Positions 24,830-33,878 of a stretch of DNA of 64,000 nt are shown here, piece by piece (the stretch's first letter is position 1; the number at the start of each line of letters is the position of its first letter). Source of the stretch: CAVTQZ01 sp963737015 (GTDB lineage: Bacteria; Actinomycetota; Acidimicrobiia; Acidimicrobiales; UBA8190); contig CAVTQZ010000002.1 in the NCBI GenBank assembly GCA_963737015.1, positions 124,001-188,000 of the forward strand, read 5' to 3'. A program made the translations under genes and the position numbers. The notes beneath the pieces were generated by a model. That model did no database searches. It saw nothing but the letters and a program-made list of their open reading frames with translations, and had not been told where the DNA came from.

Positions 24830-25471
24830 TCACCGCCGTGATCTGCGAGCATGGCCAGAGGGAATTTGCAGTTGCCCGGCCAGCTTGTCGAAGTATTGCT
24901 GATAGGCGTTCAAGAGATCGATTCGCTTGGGATCGAGGAGCCATTGGGTTTGGATGCCGTCCATGAACGCGACGATCTCAGTGGCAACACCCTCGACGTC
25001 GATGTCCTTGCGCAAATCGCCTCGCTGGATGCCTTCTCTGAGCATCCTGCAGAGGGCTTGGCGTATGTGGCGCATGCGGTCGCGGAAGTAGTCGAGGACG
25101 GCCCCTCCCTCAGCGATGCTTTCGCCTCCGACGACCGAGTCGAACCGCATCAGTACCGGCTGATCCAAGAGGACCTGAGCAAGTCGGGGGATGCGGCGAA
25201 GGGACTCGAGCCCACCGCCCGGTTGGGCGACGTCAGCCTCAGCGTCGGGATCGGCGTTGTCGCGGTGGGCGAGCACGGCAAGGACCAAGGCGTCCTTCGA
25301 CGGGAAATGGTGGATGACGCCAGCTTCGGTGAGACCGACGGCGTCGGCGACGGTGGCCAGGCTCGTCCCACGGATGCCGTTCGCCGCAAACAACTCTAGG
25401 GAGGCGTCGAGGATCAGATTCCGACGGACGAGCCCTCTGGCCTGGGGCTGTCCCTTGCGGGGCGGCATCAT
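24830..25471 (-). CDS. TetR/AcrR family transcriptional regulator
   Basis: 213 residues; TetR DNA-binding domain at residues about 15-65 (ILDASLELFAANGIRGTSLA, TVADAVGLTEAGVIHHFPSK), then a helical ligand domain (VLLDQPVLMRFDSVVGGESI) with EIVAFMDGIQTQWLLDP, the TetR_C_6-like segment. Divergent from a secreted protein gene at 25527. A palindrome lies between them at 25497-25518, suggesting autoregulation and control of that gene. Confidence 0.88.
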   Translation of the reverse strand: MMPPRKGQPQARGLVRRNLILDASLELFAANGIRGTSLATVADAVGLTEAGVIHHFPSKDALVLAVLAHRDNADPDAEADVAQPGGGLESLRRIPRLAQVLLDQPVLMRFDSVVGGESIAEGGAVLDYFRDRMRHIRQALCRMLREGIQRGDLRKDIDVEGVATEIVAFMDGIQTQWLLDPKRIDLLNAYQQYFDKLAGQLQIPSGHARRSRR

Positions 25472-25496
25472 CCAAGTGTAAACGGTCCACTTTGAC

Positions 25497-25518
25497 TTAC
25501 CTAGGGAATCCTAGGTAA
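25497..25518. promoter_or_regulatory. Palindromic operator between tetR and secreted-protein gene
   Basis: TTACCTAG (25497-25504) and CTAGGTAA (25511-25518) are perfect 8-bp complements around GGAATC. The motif AACGGTCC also occurs on both sides (25481-25488, 25519-25526) as a direct repeat. Probable TetR binding site; the core half-site TTACCTA is shared with the operator at 1674-1697. Confidence 0.65.
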
Positions 25519-25526
25519 AACGGTCC

Positions 25527-26831
25527 ATGGCCGCTTTGGGTGCCTTCACCACGAAACGTCGGGCAGCTCTTGTAGCTGTGGTGTCTTGCCTGTTCCTCGC
25601 GTTTTTCCCGCCGAGCCTCGCCGCCTCCTCAATTAAACCGGCGGCATCGCTCGCCTCCGCGCCAGGCCGCGTCAGCGGAGCTCAGGTGGGGTTCGCGGCG
25701 GGTGACGCCGATATGCAGTGCGTGGCCCGGGACCCCTCTTTCTGCCCGCGCAACACCAAGAACTACACCTCGGCGGTGTGGAGGGTGCTCCAGAGCACCC
25801 ATGCCGCCCTGTACATGAACATCGAGTACATGGCGGACTTCGGACCGCCCCCGCCAGGATCTCCCCAGCGGACCGACGTCATACCTCTCATCCGGACCGC
25901 CAACCGCCTAGGCGTACCCATAGTCGCTTGGATCACCCTGCCCGTAGCTGACGGCACCTTCTTCGACGAACAGAACGCGTCCCTCGCCCCACGAGTGATC
26001 GAGGACTTTCACGCCTGGGTTGCACGGCATCACCTTGGGATCTACGACACCATGCTCGACCTGGAGATCCCGACCGGGTATCAGCCGATCACCGACGCCC
26101 TAGCCGGGGACCTGTCGCCCCTCGAAGAAACGATGCGGGCCAACATCGACCCCGCGGGCCAGTGCCGCGCCATGATCACCTACCGCGACACCATCTCATG
26201 GGCGCACGAGCACGGGATGGTCCTCTCGGGCACGCCTGTCAACTTCTCGATCGACGATCTCGCCGACGCGAACATGGGAATGCAGGACGCGCTGGACATG
26301 CCTCCCTACGTGCCAGGCGAGTTCGATCACATCTGGGTCCAGGCATACAGAACCGAGCCCCCCGTACCGCCAGGTACGCCTGCTGACTTCGACTTCGGTT
26401 CCGGTTACGTCGCCCACTACTACAAGCTTGCCCAGCATTATCTGGGACCCACAGGCCAGGTCGGGATCGGCAACATCGGCATCCCTCCCTACAACACCCT
26501 GGGGCCCGTAGTCACCGACGTCCGGATGCTCGCCGGCATGGGTGCCACCTCACTTTTCCTCTATGACTTCGACGCTACCGTCAACGCCTTCGGCGTGTCC
26601 GGACTCCAGAGCATCATTCAAGCGGGGCGTGACCCTCTTACCGGCTCTGCCCTCACCACTGCGGAGGGCTCAGTCACTCCCGAGGGTAACGGCGCCTTCA
26701 AACTCTTCGCCGCGCTCAATCAACTCGCAAATGATCTAACCCTGGCCGTAACGACCAGCGCGGGACATCCCCGCCAGCCCAACGCGTGGCCGGGAGGTTG
26801 CGGCCCGATGCGGCCCACGCCTTTGCGATAA
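25527..26831 (+). CDS. Secreted protein, possible TIM-barrel hydrolase
   Basis: 434 residues with a signal peptide (ALVAVVSCLFLAFFPPSLAA). The mature protein alternates strands and helices in TIM-barrel style: IPLIRTANRLGVPIVAWITL, YDTMLDLEIPTGYQPITDAL, MITYRDTISWAHEHGMVLSG, DHIWVQAYRTEPP, GATSLFLYDFDATVNAFGVS. Acidic residues sit at strand ends (DLEIP, YDFD), as in glycoside-hydrolase-like barrels. No family assigned. Divergent from the TetR gene and separated from it by a palindrome, so probably regulated by it. Confidence 0.7.
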   Translation: MAALGAFTTKRRAALVAVVSCLFLAFFPPSLAASSIKPAASLASAPGRVSGAQVGFAAGDADMQCVARDPSFCPRNTKNYTSAVWRVLQSTHAALYMNIEYMADFGPPPPGSPQRTDVIPLIRTANRLGVPIVAWITLPVADGTFFDEQNASLAPRVIEDFHAWVARHHLGIYDTMLDLEIPTGYQPITDALAGDLSPLEETMRANIDPAGQCRAMITYRDTISWAHEHGMVLSGTPVNFSIDDLADANMGMQDALDMPPYVPGEFDHIWVQAYRTEPPVPPGTPADFDFGSGYVAHYYKLAQHYLGPTGQVGIGNIGIPPYNTLGPVVTDVRMLAGMGATSLFLYDFDATVNAFGVSGLQSIIQAGRDPLTGSALTTAEGSVTPEGNGAFKLFAALNQLANDLTLAVTTSAGHPRQPNAWPGGCGPMRPTPLR

Positions 26832-27044
26832 GTCGCCGAACCATCGGCCACGCCGCCGGGAACCCTGTGTGGCCGCAGAGCATTCACCATCGCTCGAACG
26901 AGCCTGCAGCAGGCGGACTGATCGGGCTGGGAACCGTCCCGCAATCCATCGCGGATGCTGCCCATAACATCAGGTCGGAGCCCGAGGCCTTTGGTATTTG
27001 GAAGTCCTCCGCATGTGCGATCTTCGGTGCGATACAAAGGTCCG

Positions 27045-28196
27045 GTGCCCACGCGCACCCGAAGGATATTCGTGTTGTTCGGCGTGTTCTGGGGTGGGTG
27101 GGCGGTGGCGGCTGCAAACATCGAGCACAGCCTCGGTCTCTCGAACGGTGGCTTTGGACTCTTGGTCTCGGTCAGTCTCTTAGGAGGTGCGTCAGCGAAT
27201 TTCATCGGTGGGAGCCTCTGCGAACGGTTCGGAACGTCGAAGGTTCTCGGAGCGTCGCTCGTCACATGGGCGGCTCTGCTCCTGTTTGGAGCAGCGATGC
27301 GGGCGACGCTCGCCATGGAAATCGCGATCGGAGTGATTGTTGTCAATGCCGGACTTGTGGATGTGGCCATGAATATTGCGGGAGCGGCTGCCCTGGCCGA
27401 TCGGCCGGGCAAGCTCGTCGCTCTCCACGGCGGGTTCAACGCAGGCGCGGCCGCCGGTGCCGCAACCACTGGGGCATTGCTCGCGGCGAACATCTCGTGG
27501 CGTTGGACTTGGGTTGAAGTGGCGGGATTGGCGATCACGCTCGCGCCATCGGTTTGGCGTGATCCGCTATCGGCCGCGGTGCGGGGTGAGAGAAAGTCGA
27601 TCCTCGGTACCATCACACTTCTACGTCGAGACCGTCTCTTCGCCCTCGCAACGATCTTCGCGCTTGCCGCAATGGTCGAGGGCGGGATCGATCTTTGGGG
27701 AGTGCTCTTTCTGCGCACCCAATTGGCATCTGGCCTCCTCGTCGGGGCGGGCGGAGCGGTCCTCGGCTACAGCGTGGCGGCGCTTGCCCGGTCGGCGTTG
27801 GGTCCAAAAGTGGGCCAACGAGGTCCGGCGCGAGGTCTCGTGATCGGTGCAGGTACGGCTTCGGTCGGGGCAACGCTCCTTGCCACGGCCCCGGTCGGCG
27901 CGGTCGGCGCGGTCGGCTTGGTCCTCGCTGCCGGAGGGATTTCGATGTGCTGGCCACTTTTGGTCGCCGAGGCAGGCCAACGCCGTGAGCGTGCAGGTGT
28001 CGTCGTAGGAGCAGTATCGGCCTTCGGATATGTAGGTCTTCTCGCCGGGCCAGCTCTCGTCGGAGGGATCGCCAGCTCAGTTGGCCTTCGAGGTGCACTG
28101 GGGATCCTGGCTGCCGCGGCGCTCGTGGTGGCTGTGGTTCCGGCGACCTTGCGCGGTTTCAGGCTCCACAGCGCACCCACACGGAGAGAGGACTAG
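27045..28196 (+). CDS. MFS transporter
   Basis: 383 residues from a GTG preceded by AAAGG. Twelve hydrophobic segments in two halves, for example FVLFGVFWGGWAVAAANIEH and NGGFGLLVSVSLLGGASANF, with the loop GSLCERFGTSKVLG, an MFS A-motif-like turn between spans 2 and 3. Likely a sugar or drug exporter of the FucP/inner-membrane-protein-YbjJ-like group; substrate unknown. A longer start at 26955 would add 30 non-hydrophobic residues and is less likely. Confidence 0.82.
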   Translation: MPTRTRRIFVLFGVFWGGWAVAAANIEHSLGLSNGGFGLLVSVSLLGGASANFIGGSLCERFGTSKVLGASLVTWAALLLFGAAMRATLAMEIAIGVIVVNAGLVDVAMNIAGAAALADRPGKLVALHGGFNAGAAAGAATTGALLAANISWRWTWVEVAGLAITLAPSVWRDPLSAAVRGERKSILGTITLLRRDRLFALATIFALAAMVEGGIDLWGVLFLRTQLASGLLVGAGGAVLGYSVAALARSALGPKVGQRGPARGLVIGAGTASVGATLLATAPVGAVGAVGLVLAAGGISMCWPLLVAEAGQRRERAGVVVGAVSAFGYVGLLAGPALVGGIASSVGLRGALGILAAAALVVAVVPATLRGFRLHSAPTRRED

Positions 28197-28305
28197 CCGA
28201 GCTGTATGGCCTAAGACGAAGAGGCGCGCTTGCCCAAAACGCGGCACCCCACGTGCTGGCCCGGGTGCCCCTATCCGCCGGTTGCTGCCAAGCGGGACCC
28301 TGGGC

Positions 28306-28968
28306 TCAGGCGACCTGTGGGTCCGGCTCGGCGCCAGCCAGGCTGCGCGCCATGGTGATGCCGATGCCAAGCAACGATAGACCGACCAGTGCCGCTCCGA
28401 GGTAGGTGTTCATCGCCCCACCGGGCGCCAAGAAGCCGCTTTTGCCAAAGATGGTGATCGTCTCGACGAACTGTTCGACGAATGCCAGAGCGGCAATGAC
28501 ACCGACCCATCGGGGCAGTACCAAGCCCCGAGGCAGAGCCACCAGGGCCACGGGGGCGAGCATCGTCATGGTGGTGCTGTTGAGCACTGGGCCCCAATAG
28601 CTCGCCACGTCTAGCAGTGTGCGCGCGGTGGACGGATTGAGTTGTGCTGCATGCCAGCTCATTCCCGCCCACAGCCAGCCCTGGACGGCCGTCTCGGCCG
28701 CGAAGGCGATTGCGCCGAAGAAGAACACGTCGCGATGCGGCGCGGGGAGATGACCGCGAACGATTGCGGCGAACACAGCGAATAGCGGGAGTGCCAAGGT
28801 CAGCAACCAAAGCCAGCTCCGGACCTGGCCGCCGTGGCCAGCGAACCAGGCGACCACGGCCGGCCCACCCTCTGTTGGCCCCGGCGTGGATCCGACAACC
28901 AGCCCAGCGGCTAGGTAAAGAACCCCGAAGCCTATTGTCGCGACCAGTAGCAGGGTCGGCTTGCGCAT
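28306..28968 (-). CDS. Six-span membrane protein of unknown function
   Basis: 220 residues with six hydrophobic segments: LLLVATIGFGVLYLAAGLVV, WLWLLTLALPLFAVFAAIV, VFFFGAIAFAAETAVQGWLW, MLAPVALVALPRGL, VGVIAALAFVEQFVETITIF, LGAALVGLSLLGIGITMARS. Reminiscent of DUF4386-like proteins but not assigned. It faces the MFS gene tail to tail. Confidence 0.65.
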   Translation of the reverse strand: MRKPTLLLVATIGFGVLYLAAGLVVGSTPGPTEGGPAVVAWFAGHGGQVRSWLWLLTLALPLFAVFAAIVRGHLPAPHRDVFFFGAIAFAAETAVQGWLWAGMSWHAAQLNPSTARTLLDVASYWGPVLNSTTMTMLAPVALVALPRGLVLPRWVGVIAALAFVEQFVETITIFGKSGFLAPGGAMNTYLGAALVGLSLLGIGITMARSLAGAEPDPQVA

Positions 28969-29332
28969 GTTTCGGGACCGTAGCTTGTCCGGGGCGTGTG
29001 GCGCGTCGCTCCGGGTGCAGTCATCGTGGTGGGTAAGGGCCCATGGCGGCAGGGCAACCGAGGAAGCCGTTCGTGTGCCGACAATCCCAGTTGCTAAACG
29101 ACCACGCGTCCCAGAACGTATCCTTCAGACATCCCATATCGACGTCGGCCGAGCCGCCCTGACAGCCGGATCAGAGTGATACCGACCGAGTACCTCGTGA
29201 GGGCCTAGAGCGCAGATCCGACAGTCGGACGGTATCGGCCAGTGGATGAAGCGCCCGAAGCGCGTGGTCCCGCTCGGTCAGGTTGTCGTTTATGCCACCT
29301 CGATCGCTCCATTTTTGGTGAAGACTTGCTCC
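28969..29332. other. No gene recognised
   Basis: 364 bases between divergent genes; no convincing open frame, repeat or RNA structure was found. Confidence 0.5.
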
Positions 29333-29737
29333 ATGAGCGACGGTCTGAGCTTCCCATTAAAGGAAATCCCCGTACACCTCGGTCTGGGTGCGCGCGTGAC
29401 CCCGCAAGAACCGTTCACCGGTGAGGCGGAGTGGTATGAGCGTTACGGTGAGCGCAACGCGGCCGATGGAGCCGAGGGGCGCCTCGTTACAATGCACACG
29501 TTCAACGCGCCCTGGGGTTCATGGGAGGTCCATCCACATGGCGAAGAGCTGGTGCTGTGCACCGACGGCACCCTGACGCTTTTCCAGGAGATCGGTGGGG
29601 AGATCCGCAGGTCCACACTCAGGACTGGTGAGGCGATCGTCAACCCGCCTGGCGTGTGGCACACCGCCGACGTCGAAGGTACCGCCACCGCCTTGTTCAT
29701 CACTGCGGGGATGGGCACAGAGAACCGCCCTCGCTGA
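29333..29737 (+). CDS. Cupin domain protein
   Basis: 134 residues from the ATG at 29333 (MSDGLSFPLKEIPVHLGLGA). Cupin motif 1: WEVHPHGEELVLCTDGTL; motif 2: EAIVNPPGVWHTADVEGT. Histidines and Glu at the metal site (HPHGEE, then H in GVWH) are present, so it probably binds a metal ion. An upstream in-frame codon at 29246 would add 29 residues without cupin character. Role unknown. Confidence 0.82.
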   Translation: MSDGLSFPLKEIPVHLGLGARVTPQEPFTGEAEWYERYGERNAADGAEGRLVTMHTFNAPWGSWEVHPHGEELVLCTDGTLTLFQEIGGEIRRSTLRTGEAIVNPPGVWHTADVEGTATALFITAGMGTENRPR

Positions 29738-29970
29738 CATCTCTGCAGTACTAGTCACGGCGCCGCGATAGCGGTATTCGGGGTACGGCGCGGGTTGTCT
29801 TTCGAAATGACCCAGGCGGGTTTTGGCCCCGAAATTTCAACTTGACGAACGCAGATTCGGCATCGCTCCGCCGCGTCTCGCCCTGTTGCCGAGCTTGCGC
29901 AGATCGCGGTGTGAGATCGAGGTGGCCGACTCAGGAACCCACGATAGATATCCCTATCGAGTTAGTGCAT

Positions 29971-30441
29971 CTACTCCGGCCAGTCGAGCTGTGCGTCAGG
30001 TACTCCGACTGATCGCCCGTACTCTTCGGCTTTGGCGCGCTCGGTGCGGTCACCGCGTGGATATCGAAAGATTCGATCCGCAAACACCACGAAGACCTCC
30101 TCGTCGGACCTGAAGTCGCAGTACCAGCCGCCCTGAGCATCGAGCACGGCCCGCAGCCGATGCGCGAGTTCCTCTGCGTGTTCCGCTTCCACTGCGAACT
30201 CGATGAAGGTCCACAGCTCAGGTTGCCCCGAATTGACGTTGCCAGCCGACGACCGGCAGATCCTTGTGACGTAGAGAGGAATTTCCTCGAGCACGGCGTC
30301 TGTTCGGAGACTCTCGCCGAGGAGAATCCCTTTGTAGGTCGCTGCCACGAGGAGAATCTTCGCGCCTAGAGGTTCGTCGGCGTACAGGATTGCAGAAACA
30401 TTGATCGTGCGTCCTTCAGGACTCCCGTCGACGTCCTGCAT
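29971..30441 (-). CDS. Hypothetical protein, co-transcribed with tetR
   Basis: 156 residues with an alternating strand/helix pattern: VAATYKGILLGESLRTDAVL, WTFIEFAVEAEHAEELAHRL, WYCDFRSDEEVFVVFADRIF, YPRGDRTERAKAEEYGRSVG. The order resembles uncharacterised soluble proteins of Actinobacteria; no domain assigned. It starts six bases after the stop of the TetR gene, so the two form an operon. Confidence 0.65.
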   Translation of the reverse strand: MQDVDGSPEGRTINVSAILYADEPLGAKILLVAATYKGILLGESLRTDAVLEEIPLYVTRICRSSAGNVNSGQPELWTFIEFAVEAEHAEELAHRLRAVLDAQGGWYCDFRSDEEVFVVFADRIFRYPRGDRTERAKAEEYGRSVGVPDAQLDWPE

Positions 30442-30447
30442 CGTTGA

Positions 30448-31053
30448 TCATTGAGAGGCTCCTCGTAGCAGGCCGGTAACGAGCGTGTCCAGAACACGGT
30501 CCACTTCGGATCGCGCGGCTTGGGGGTCCGAAGCACGAGCGATATAGAGGGATGCGCCGTAGAGACCGCCGAGGGCCACGTAGGTGAGCGCGTCGATGGC
30601 GATTCCCCCCAAGGTCGCCGTACCGAGCAACGGCGTAAGGACCGTCCTCAGCATGGGCAACTCGACCGGGTCGATCCCGAGCTCCAAGACTTGCGACTGA
30701 AGAACGGACACACTGTCGAGCACCACGATGCGGCGGAAGGCCGGCTCGAGGCAGGCATCGAGAAAGGTCGAAAGTCCCGCGCGCAGCGCTTCCCACGGTG
30801 AGGTCTGGGACATTGCTGCTTCCATGACACGGGCCATCACCTCGCCTTCCACTTCCTCGTACACGGCGCGAAACAGCGCCTCTTTGCCGGAGAAGTGGTG
30901 GTACAGGGCGCCCCGCGCCACGCCCGCCTGCTGGATGATGTCATCGATCGAGGTGGCCGGATATCCCCGCTCGGCAAAGTGCTCTCGTGCCACGGCGATG
31001 AGCAGGCTGCGCGTTGCCTCGGCCTGGCGGACCCTGAGCGGTTTGACAGACAC
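30448..31053 (-). CDS. TetR/AcrR family transcriptional regulator
   Basis: About 201 residues from a GTG at 31053. DNA-binding domain: LLIAVAREHFAERGYPATSI, DDIIQQAGVARGALYHHFSG, KEALFRAVYEEVEGEV; C-terminal ligand domain as in TetR_C_33-like members. A TTG at 31068 in frame would overlap less well with the operator region. Divergent from a three-gene run at 31161, with tandem palindromes between them (31071-31103), so it likely represses that run and itself. Confidence 0.87.
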   Translation of the reverse strand: MSVKPLRVRQAEATRSLLIAVAREHFAERGYPATSIDDIIQQAGVARGALYHHFSGKEALFRAVYEEVEGEVMARVMEAAMSQTSPWEALRAGLSTFLDACLEPAFRRIVVLDSVSVLQSQVLELGIDPVELPMLRTVLTPLLGTATLGGIAIDALTYVALGGLYGASLYIARASDPQAARSEVDRVLDTLVTGLLRGASQ

Positions 31054-31070
31054 CCGCCAAGGTACCAAAC

Positions 31071-31103
31071 TGACCGACGATCGGTCACCGATTTATAGTC
31101 GGT
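31071..31103. promoter_or_regulatory. Tandem palindromic TetR operators
   Basis: TGACCGA-CGA-TCGGTCA (31071-31087) is a perfect 17-bp palindrome. It is followed by ACCGA-n7-TCGGT (31087-31103), with the same half-sites and total length. The two lie end to end in the tetR/DUF2867 divergent promoter. Confidence 0.72.
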
Positions 31104-31160
31104 AACAGACCGTACATCGGCCAAGTTCCCAGGCCCGAGGTATCCCAGTGGAGGTGTGAG

Positions 31161-31679
31161 ATGAAGGCCAAAAGCCCCCCGCGCGCCCGGCCGGTAGCCG
31201 TGGCCGGCCGAGAGCCGCTCATTGGCAGCGATCGCTACGACTATGCCGACGCCTTTGAGATTCGCCTACCTGAACCCGATGACCGCTCGGTTGAGCAGTT
31301 CGTTCGGACGGCTGTCGAGGAGGCCCCGGCACCGCTCCTGCTGACAGTGCGGCTCGCGCACAAGTACCTCCTGAGGTTGCGCCTTGGGCCGAGATCCTCT
31401 CCGGACCATGTCTTCGGCTTCAAGATCCTCAAGTCTGAACGCGACCTGATCCATCTCGAGGCGCTGTCCCCGGTGCTGGGACGCGCCGTCATAGTGGGTC
31501 GAAGAATCGACGCGACACGTGCGGTGCTCACTACCTATCTCTTTTTCGCGCGTCCCACGGCAGCGCTCGTGGTTTGGAAGATCGCTGGTCCTCTACATCG
31601 CAAGGTGGCGCCGTATCTGATGGAGCACGTCGCTGCTAACACAAGTCGTTTGGTTGAAGAGAGGACGGCAAGAAGATGA
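31161..31679 (+). CDS. DUF2867-like protein
   Basis: 172 residues; a strand-rich protein with DYADAFEIRLPEPDDRSVEQ, FGFKILKSERDLIHLEALSP and VLTTYLFFARPTAALVVWKI. The layout suits DUF2867 (SRPBCC-like fold), not certain. Start ATG with GGAGG seven bases upstream. Its stop overlaps the next ATG (ATGA). First gene of a run controlled by the tandem operators. Confidence 0.68.
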   Translation: MKAKSPPRARPVAVAGREPLIGSDRYDYADAFEIRLPEPDDRSVEQFVRTAVEEAPAPLLLTVRLAHKYLLRLRLGPRSSPDHVFGFKILKSERDLIHLEALSPVLGRAVIVGRRIDATRAVLTTYLFFARPTAALVVWKIAGPLHRKVAPYLMEHVAANTSRLVEERTARR

Positions 31680-32545
31680 CGTCAAGTAACACTCTTCGTG
31701 ACATAGCCACAGCCGAGCTGACAATGGTGGCCGAGGCGATCGAGAGTCTCGTTCCACGCGTGACGAGGTTGTTGAGATCGCTGGCCAGACCTGAAGCGCC
31801 GGCTGTCGGTTCATGGAACGCCATCGAGACGGCCGTGCACTTGAGCCACGTCTGGGACGCTGACCACAAGATCATCGTTCGCCAAGGGGACGACCTCCTT
31901 CGTAAAGCGGGCCTTCGTGAGGCTGGCGAGTTCACCATTCGGCGGGTGAGCCAGGTCACGCAAGAGTGGGTCAACGATGATGAGGAACGCGACCCGCTGG
32001 CGCTGGAGCAACGGTTCGACTTGCTGGGATCAGAGATCGCAGGCGCCCTTCGGCGCGGTACCGAGGACGATGACGTCACCTGGCTGGGCGGTGCGCAGAT
32101 CCGAGCGTCGGGAGTGGCCTGGCACTGCGTGGAAGAGACTCTTGTGCATGGATGGGATATAGCCCGGTCTCAAGGCCTGTCCTGGGAGATCACGCCGCGG
32201 TATGCCGCCGCAATCTTCTACCGTTTTGTTGTTCCACTTCTCCGGGCTGTCCCTACCACCTTCGTCAACCCGCGTGCGGCAGCCGGGGTCCAAGGCACCG
32301 TCGCGGTTCGGCTTCGTGGTCAAAGCGATTCCGTTTACCTGACCATCGATGACGGCGACCTGCATGTAGAGACAATGGCGCCGTCACGCGTCGATGCGCA
32401 CCTCTCTGCTGACCCTGAGGCTTATCTACTCCTTCAGATGGGCCGGCTCAGCCCGCTTCGCGCTGCGTTGCGCGGGAAGATCGCCGTGTGGGGTCGCCGG
32501 CCCTGGTACGCGCAGAAAATCCGATCGCTCGTTAGGAATCCTTAG
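31676..32545 (+). CDS. Mycothiol-dependent-enzyme-like (TIGR03083) protein with SCP2-like tail
   Basis: 289 residues. The DinB-like four-helix domain includes VGSWNAIETAVHLSHVWDAD (His of the metal site) and GVAWHCVEETLVHGWDIARS (second His pair), the TIGR03083 maleylpyruvate-isomerase pattern. A C-terminal SCP2/MDMPI-like part follows: GTVAVRLRGQSDSVYLTIDD and ADPEAYLLLQMGRLSPLRAA. Such enzymes use mycothiol in isomerisation or detoxification; substrate unknown. Coupled to the DUF2867-like gene by ATGA. Confidence 0.83.
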   Translation: MTSSNTLRDIATAELTMVAEAIESLVPRVTRLLRSLARPEAPAVGSWNAIETAVHLSHVWDADHKIIVRQGDDLLRKAGLREAGEFTIRRVSQVTQEWVNDDEERDPLALEQRFDLLGSEIAGALRRGTEDDDVTWLGGAQIRASGVAWHCVEETLVHGWDIARSQGLSWEITPRYAAAIFYRFVVPLLRAVPTTFVNPRAAAGVQGTVAVRLRGQSDSVYLTIDDGDLHVETMAPSRVDAHLSADPEAYLLLQMGRLSPLRAALRGKIAVWGRRPWYAQKIRSLVRNP

Positions 32546-32774
32546 AAGCCGCAACGACAAACGGCGTCATCTGGAATCGTGCACCCGTCGTTCTTCCAGG
32601 ACGTCTGTGTCGGTGGTCTCACTTCCGGCGAACTAGGACATCAATGCCTCGGTAGTCGGACGCGATTCTGGGACATGTTCCGCCTTCGCGCCGAACGATT
32701 ACGCAGACCCGGCCTTTCCCCTCGATTGCTACGGCTACTGGCACATGATTCTCGGCAATGGTCAAACTGATTAG

Positions 32775-33404
32775 ATGAACACGACGACTGTGGACGTTTG
32801 GTCCGAGGTTCGACGCCTGAGGCGCGAGGCTGCGAATCGCATCGTTAGCCTCGAACCACGAGAGTTGGAAGCCCCCTCATGGTGCGGAGGTTGGCGGGTG
32901 AGAGACGTACTCGGACACCTCGTTCACCTCGCCGAGGCGACCCAACTGTCGATACTTCGCGACGTCATGCAAAATGGCGGCCGTCCGGATCGAGCAATAC
33001 GTCGCATCGCTCGATGCCTGGGTGATGAATCTGTTGTCGAACTTGCCGAGCGACTCCGCAAAGCAGCCGGTGGTCGGTACCACATGGTCGGTACTCCGAG
33101 ATCCGTAGTGATGGGAGAAGTGCTGGTGCACACCTGCGACGCTCTTAGACCAATAGGCATCGTCGAGGAGTCGCCTGCTGAAGACGTGGCGTTGCTCCTG
33201 GACGTCTATCGACGCTTGGGCCGTCTTGCCTTTCACGCCGCCCCACAACGAGGCGTCTGTCTGGTAGCCACCGATCTCGACTGGCGAAGAGGCAATGGAC
33301 CCGAGGTGCGAGGCAAGGCGATCGATCTGCTTTTGCTCATGGCGAACCGACGTCAGGTCATCGATACGCTCGAGGGCCCAGGGATAGCGGCCCTGAGCAA
33401 GTAG
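32775..33404 (+). CDS. Maleylpyruvate isomerase-like (TIGR03083) protein
   Basis: 209 residues. SWCGGWRVRDVLGHLVHLAE is the N-terminal metal-site helix and VVMGEVLVHTCDALRPIGIV the second, as in mycothiol-dependent maleylpyruvate isomerase-like proteins. Unlike its neighbour it lacks a clear SCP2 tail, but LVATDLDWRRGNGPEVRG near the end fits the MDMPI C-terminal region. 229 bases separate it from the previous TIGR03083 gene. Confidence 0.82.
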   Translation: MNTTTVDVWSEVRRLRREAANRIVSLEPRELEAPSWCGGWRVRDVLGHLVHLAEATQLSILRDVMQNGGRPDRAIRRIARCLGDESVVELAERLRKAAGGRYHMVGTPRSVVMGEVLVHTCDALRPIGIVEESPAEDVALLLDVYRRLGRLAFHAAPQRGVCLVATDLDWRRGNGPEVRGKAIDLLLLMANRRQVIDTLEGPGIAALSK

Positions 33405-33878
33405 GGCGTATCGCTGCAACCTGGAAGTCCGAGCAGCTTTGCCGGACCAAATTGGTGACTCGCCCCGCCTTCCGGCTTTCGGCGACAATCCAAACGGCGA
33501 ATCGACTCGAGTGATATGGGGCGAAGTCCTGTCCGTCAAGAGCGACTCCAGGATCTTGGACGTCGTCCGCCCGACGCGGATCGACGTGGCCCTTTACTTC
33601 TATTGCTCACAACGAAGATCACAGCAAGGGATCGACGTTCTTCATGATCTTCCGCGTCAACTGAATCCATCGCGAAGATCGACCCCCATCCGGGACATCA
33701 CCGAGCTAGCGAGCCCGATCGAGGCGCCCCGTACGATATCGACGTGCCCCCCGAGTTGGCCGGCCAGGCAGGCGTTGCTGGCTTTGATGGCGGCCCCGAT
33801 GTCGTAGTCAGCATCGAGGAGATCGAAGACGCCGTTCTCGATGGGGACAGCCCGATAGGTCCCAAGCGCGGGACAGCG
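33405..33878. other. No supported gene
   Basis: 474 bases. Frames exist on both strands (an upstream extension of the MFS gene from 33744; a minus frame at 33657-33896) but neither shows domain sense. Confidence 0.5.
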
